Shown one piece after another: positions 29,031 through 29,440 of a stretch of DNA of 29,440 nt (position 1 is the stretch's first letter; every line of letters starts with the position of its first letter). Source of the stretch: a virus; the IMG/VR virus record IMGVR_UViG_3300025655_000195, positions 1 to 29,440 of that record. One strand, 5' to 3'. The notes under the pieces were generated by a model, which was not told the DNA's origin, made no database searches, and saw only the letters and a list, made by a program, of their open reading frames with translations. Position numbers and translations under genes: made by a program.

Positions 29031-29440
29031 ATGTTCGATTCTCTTTTCGTTGAAAAGTATAGACCACAAACACTCGATGATATCATCTTAACCGATGACA
29101 ATTATCGAGTGTTTAACCAATTTAAGGAAAAAGAAGAGATACCTAATCTATTGTTTGCTGGACCTCCAGGTATCGGTAAAACTTCTTTAGCAAAGATTAT
29201 CGTAAAAGATCTTATAAAATGTGATTACATTTATATAAATGCATCTGATGAAAACGATATAGAATCTATTCGTAAGAAAGCTATATCATATGCAAAAGAA
29301 AGACCATCTAAAGGTAAGATTAACGTTATCATTTTAGATGAGTGTGATGGTCTTTTGCAAGAGTCTCAAAAAGCTCTTCGTAATGCTATTGAAGAATATA
29401 GCAGAACAACTAGATGGATTCTAACATGTAATTACATTCA
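29031..29440 (+). CDS. 44: Clamp loader ATPase subunit, gp44-like (3' cut)
   Basis: 136 complete residues are visible before the window ends (T4 gp44 has 319). AAA+ ATPase that, with gp62, opens and loads the gp45 clamp. Walker A is G-P-P-G-I-G-K-T (44-51), Walker B V-I-I-L-D-E-C-D (99-106), and sensor 1 is in T-C-N-Y-I (132-136). The N-terminal F-V-E-K-Y-R-P-x-T-L-D-D-I is the typical clamp-loader opening. No frameshift is seen. Confidence 0.92.
   Translation, partial: MFDSLFVEKYRPQTLDDIILTDDNYRVFNQFKEKEEIPNLLFAGPPGIGKTSLAKIIVKDLIKCDYIYINASDENDIESIRKKAISYAKERPSKGKINVIILDECDGLLQESQKALRNAIEEYSRTTRWILTCNYI

Noticed and set aside
1-29440. The window ends joining in frame (gp44-like ...NYIH into DGNLL...)
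   Set aside because: Joining the last base to the first keeps the frame, which has a one-in-three chance. It would fuse a truncated clamp loader to a DUF366-like domain, so I do not regard the window as a circular element.
1-29440. tRNA genes, CRISPR arrays, insertion sequences, integrase or attachment sites
   Set aside because: Gaps between genes are too short (about 50 bp at most), and no cloverleaf, spaced repeat array, transposase or integrase was seen.

Overview
The window is a gene-dense, AT-rich segment of a T4-like (contractile-tailed) bacteriophage genome. Identifiable genes include the portal (gp20-like), tail sheath stabiliser (gp15-like), baseplate proteins (gp26-, gp48- and gp53-like), a probable hub, a probable tape measure, a probable small terminase (gp16-like), both clamp-loader subunits (gp62- and gp44-like), a gp31/GroES-like co-chaperonin and a dUTPase. 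Late-type promoters read NTAAATA, close to the T4 late consensus. The base composition and set of accessory genes resemble marine T4-like phages, but the host cannot be named from sequence alone. There are 36 protein genes, no tRNA, no CRISPR array and no gene-free stretch over 300 bases; the longest gaps are about 50 bp. Both end genes are cut by the window edge.

Layout. 1-4058: replication and accessory block (DUF366-like protein, gp62-like clamp loader, GroES-like co-chaperonin, WYL_2/SH3-like protein, two unknown proteins, Fe-S DinG/XPD-type helicase). 4059-10974: late module holding the gp15-like sheath stabiliser followed, with overlapping reading frames, by a 1337-residue Thr-rich lectin-type adhesin and a chymotrypsin-fold serine protease, then a second Thr-rich protein. 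10979-14284: portal protein, two cysteine-rich proteins and small proteins. 14303-17558: two fibre-like proteins with Mtd-type N-terminal domains. 17583-20376: small unknown genes and a minus-strand holin. 20397-21089: PD-(D/E)XK nuclease. 21098-28023: baseplate/tail assembly block. 27995-28471 (minus): probable small terminase. 28523-29440: dUTPase and the start of the clamp-loader ATPase.

The most interesting parts are (a) the adhesin-protease-Thr-rich protein module placed between the gp15 and gp20 homologues, with cysteine-rich proteins nearby that could cross-link it, and (b) promoter architecture. Nearly every transcription-unit start has an NTAAATA or TATAAT-like element ending only 5-8 nt before the start codon, which predicts leaderless or almost leaderless mRNAs. 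Several perfect or long hairpins lie inside coding sequence and may end or process transcripts in this compact genome.
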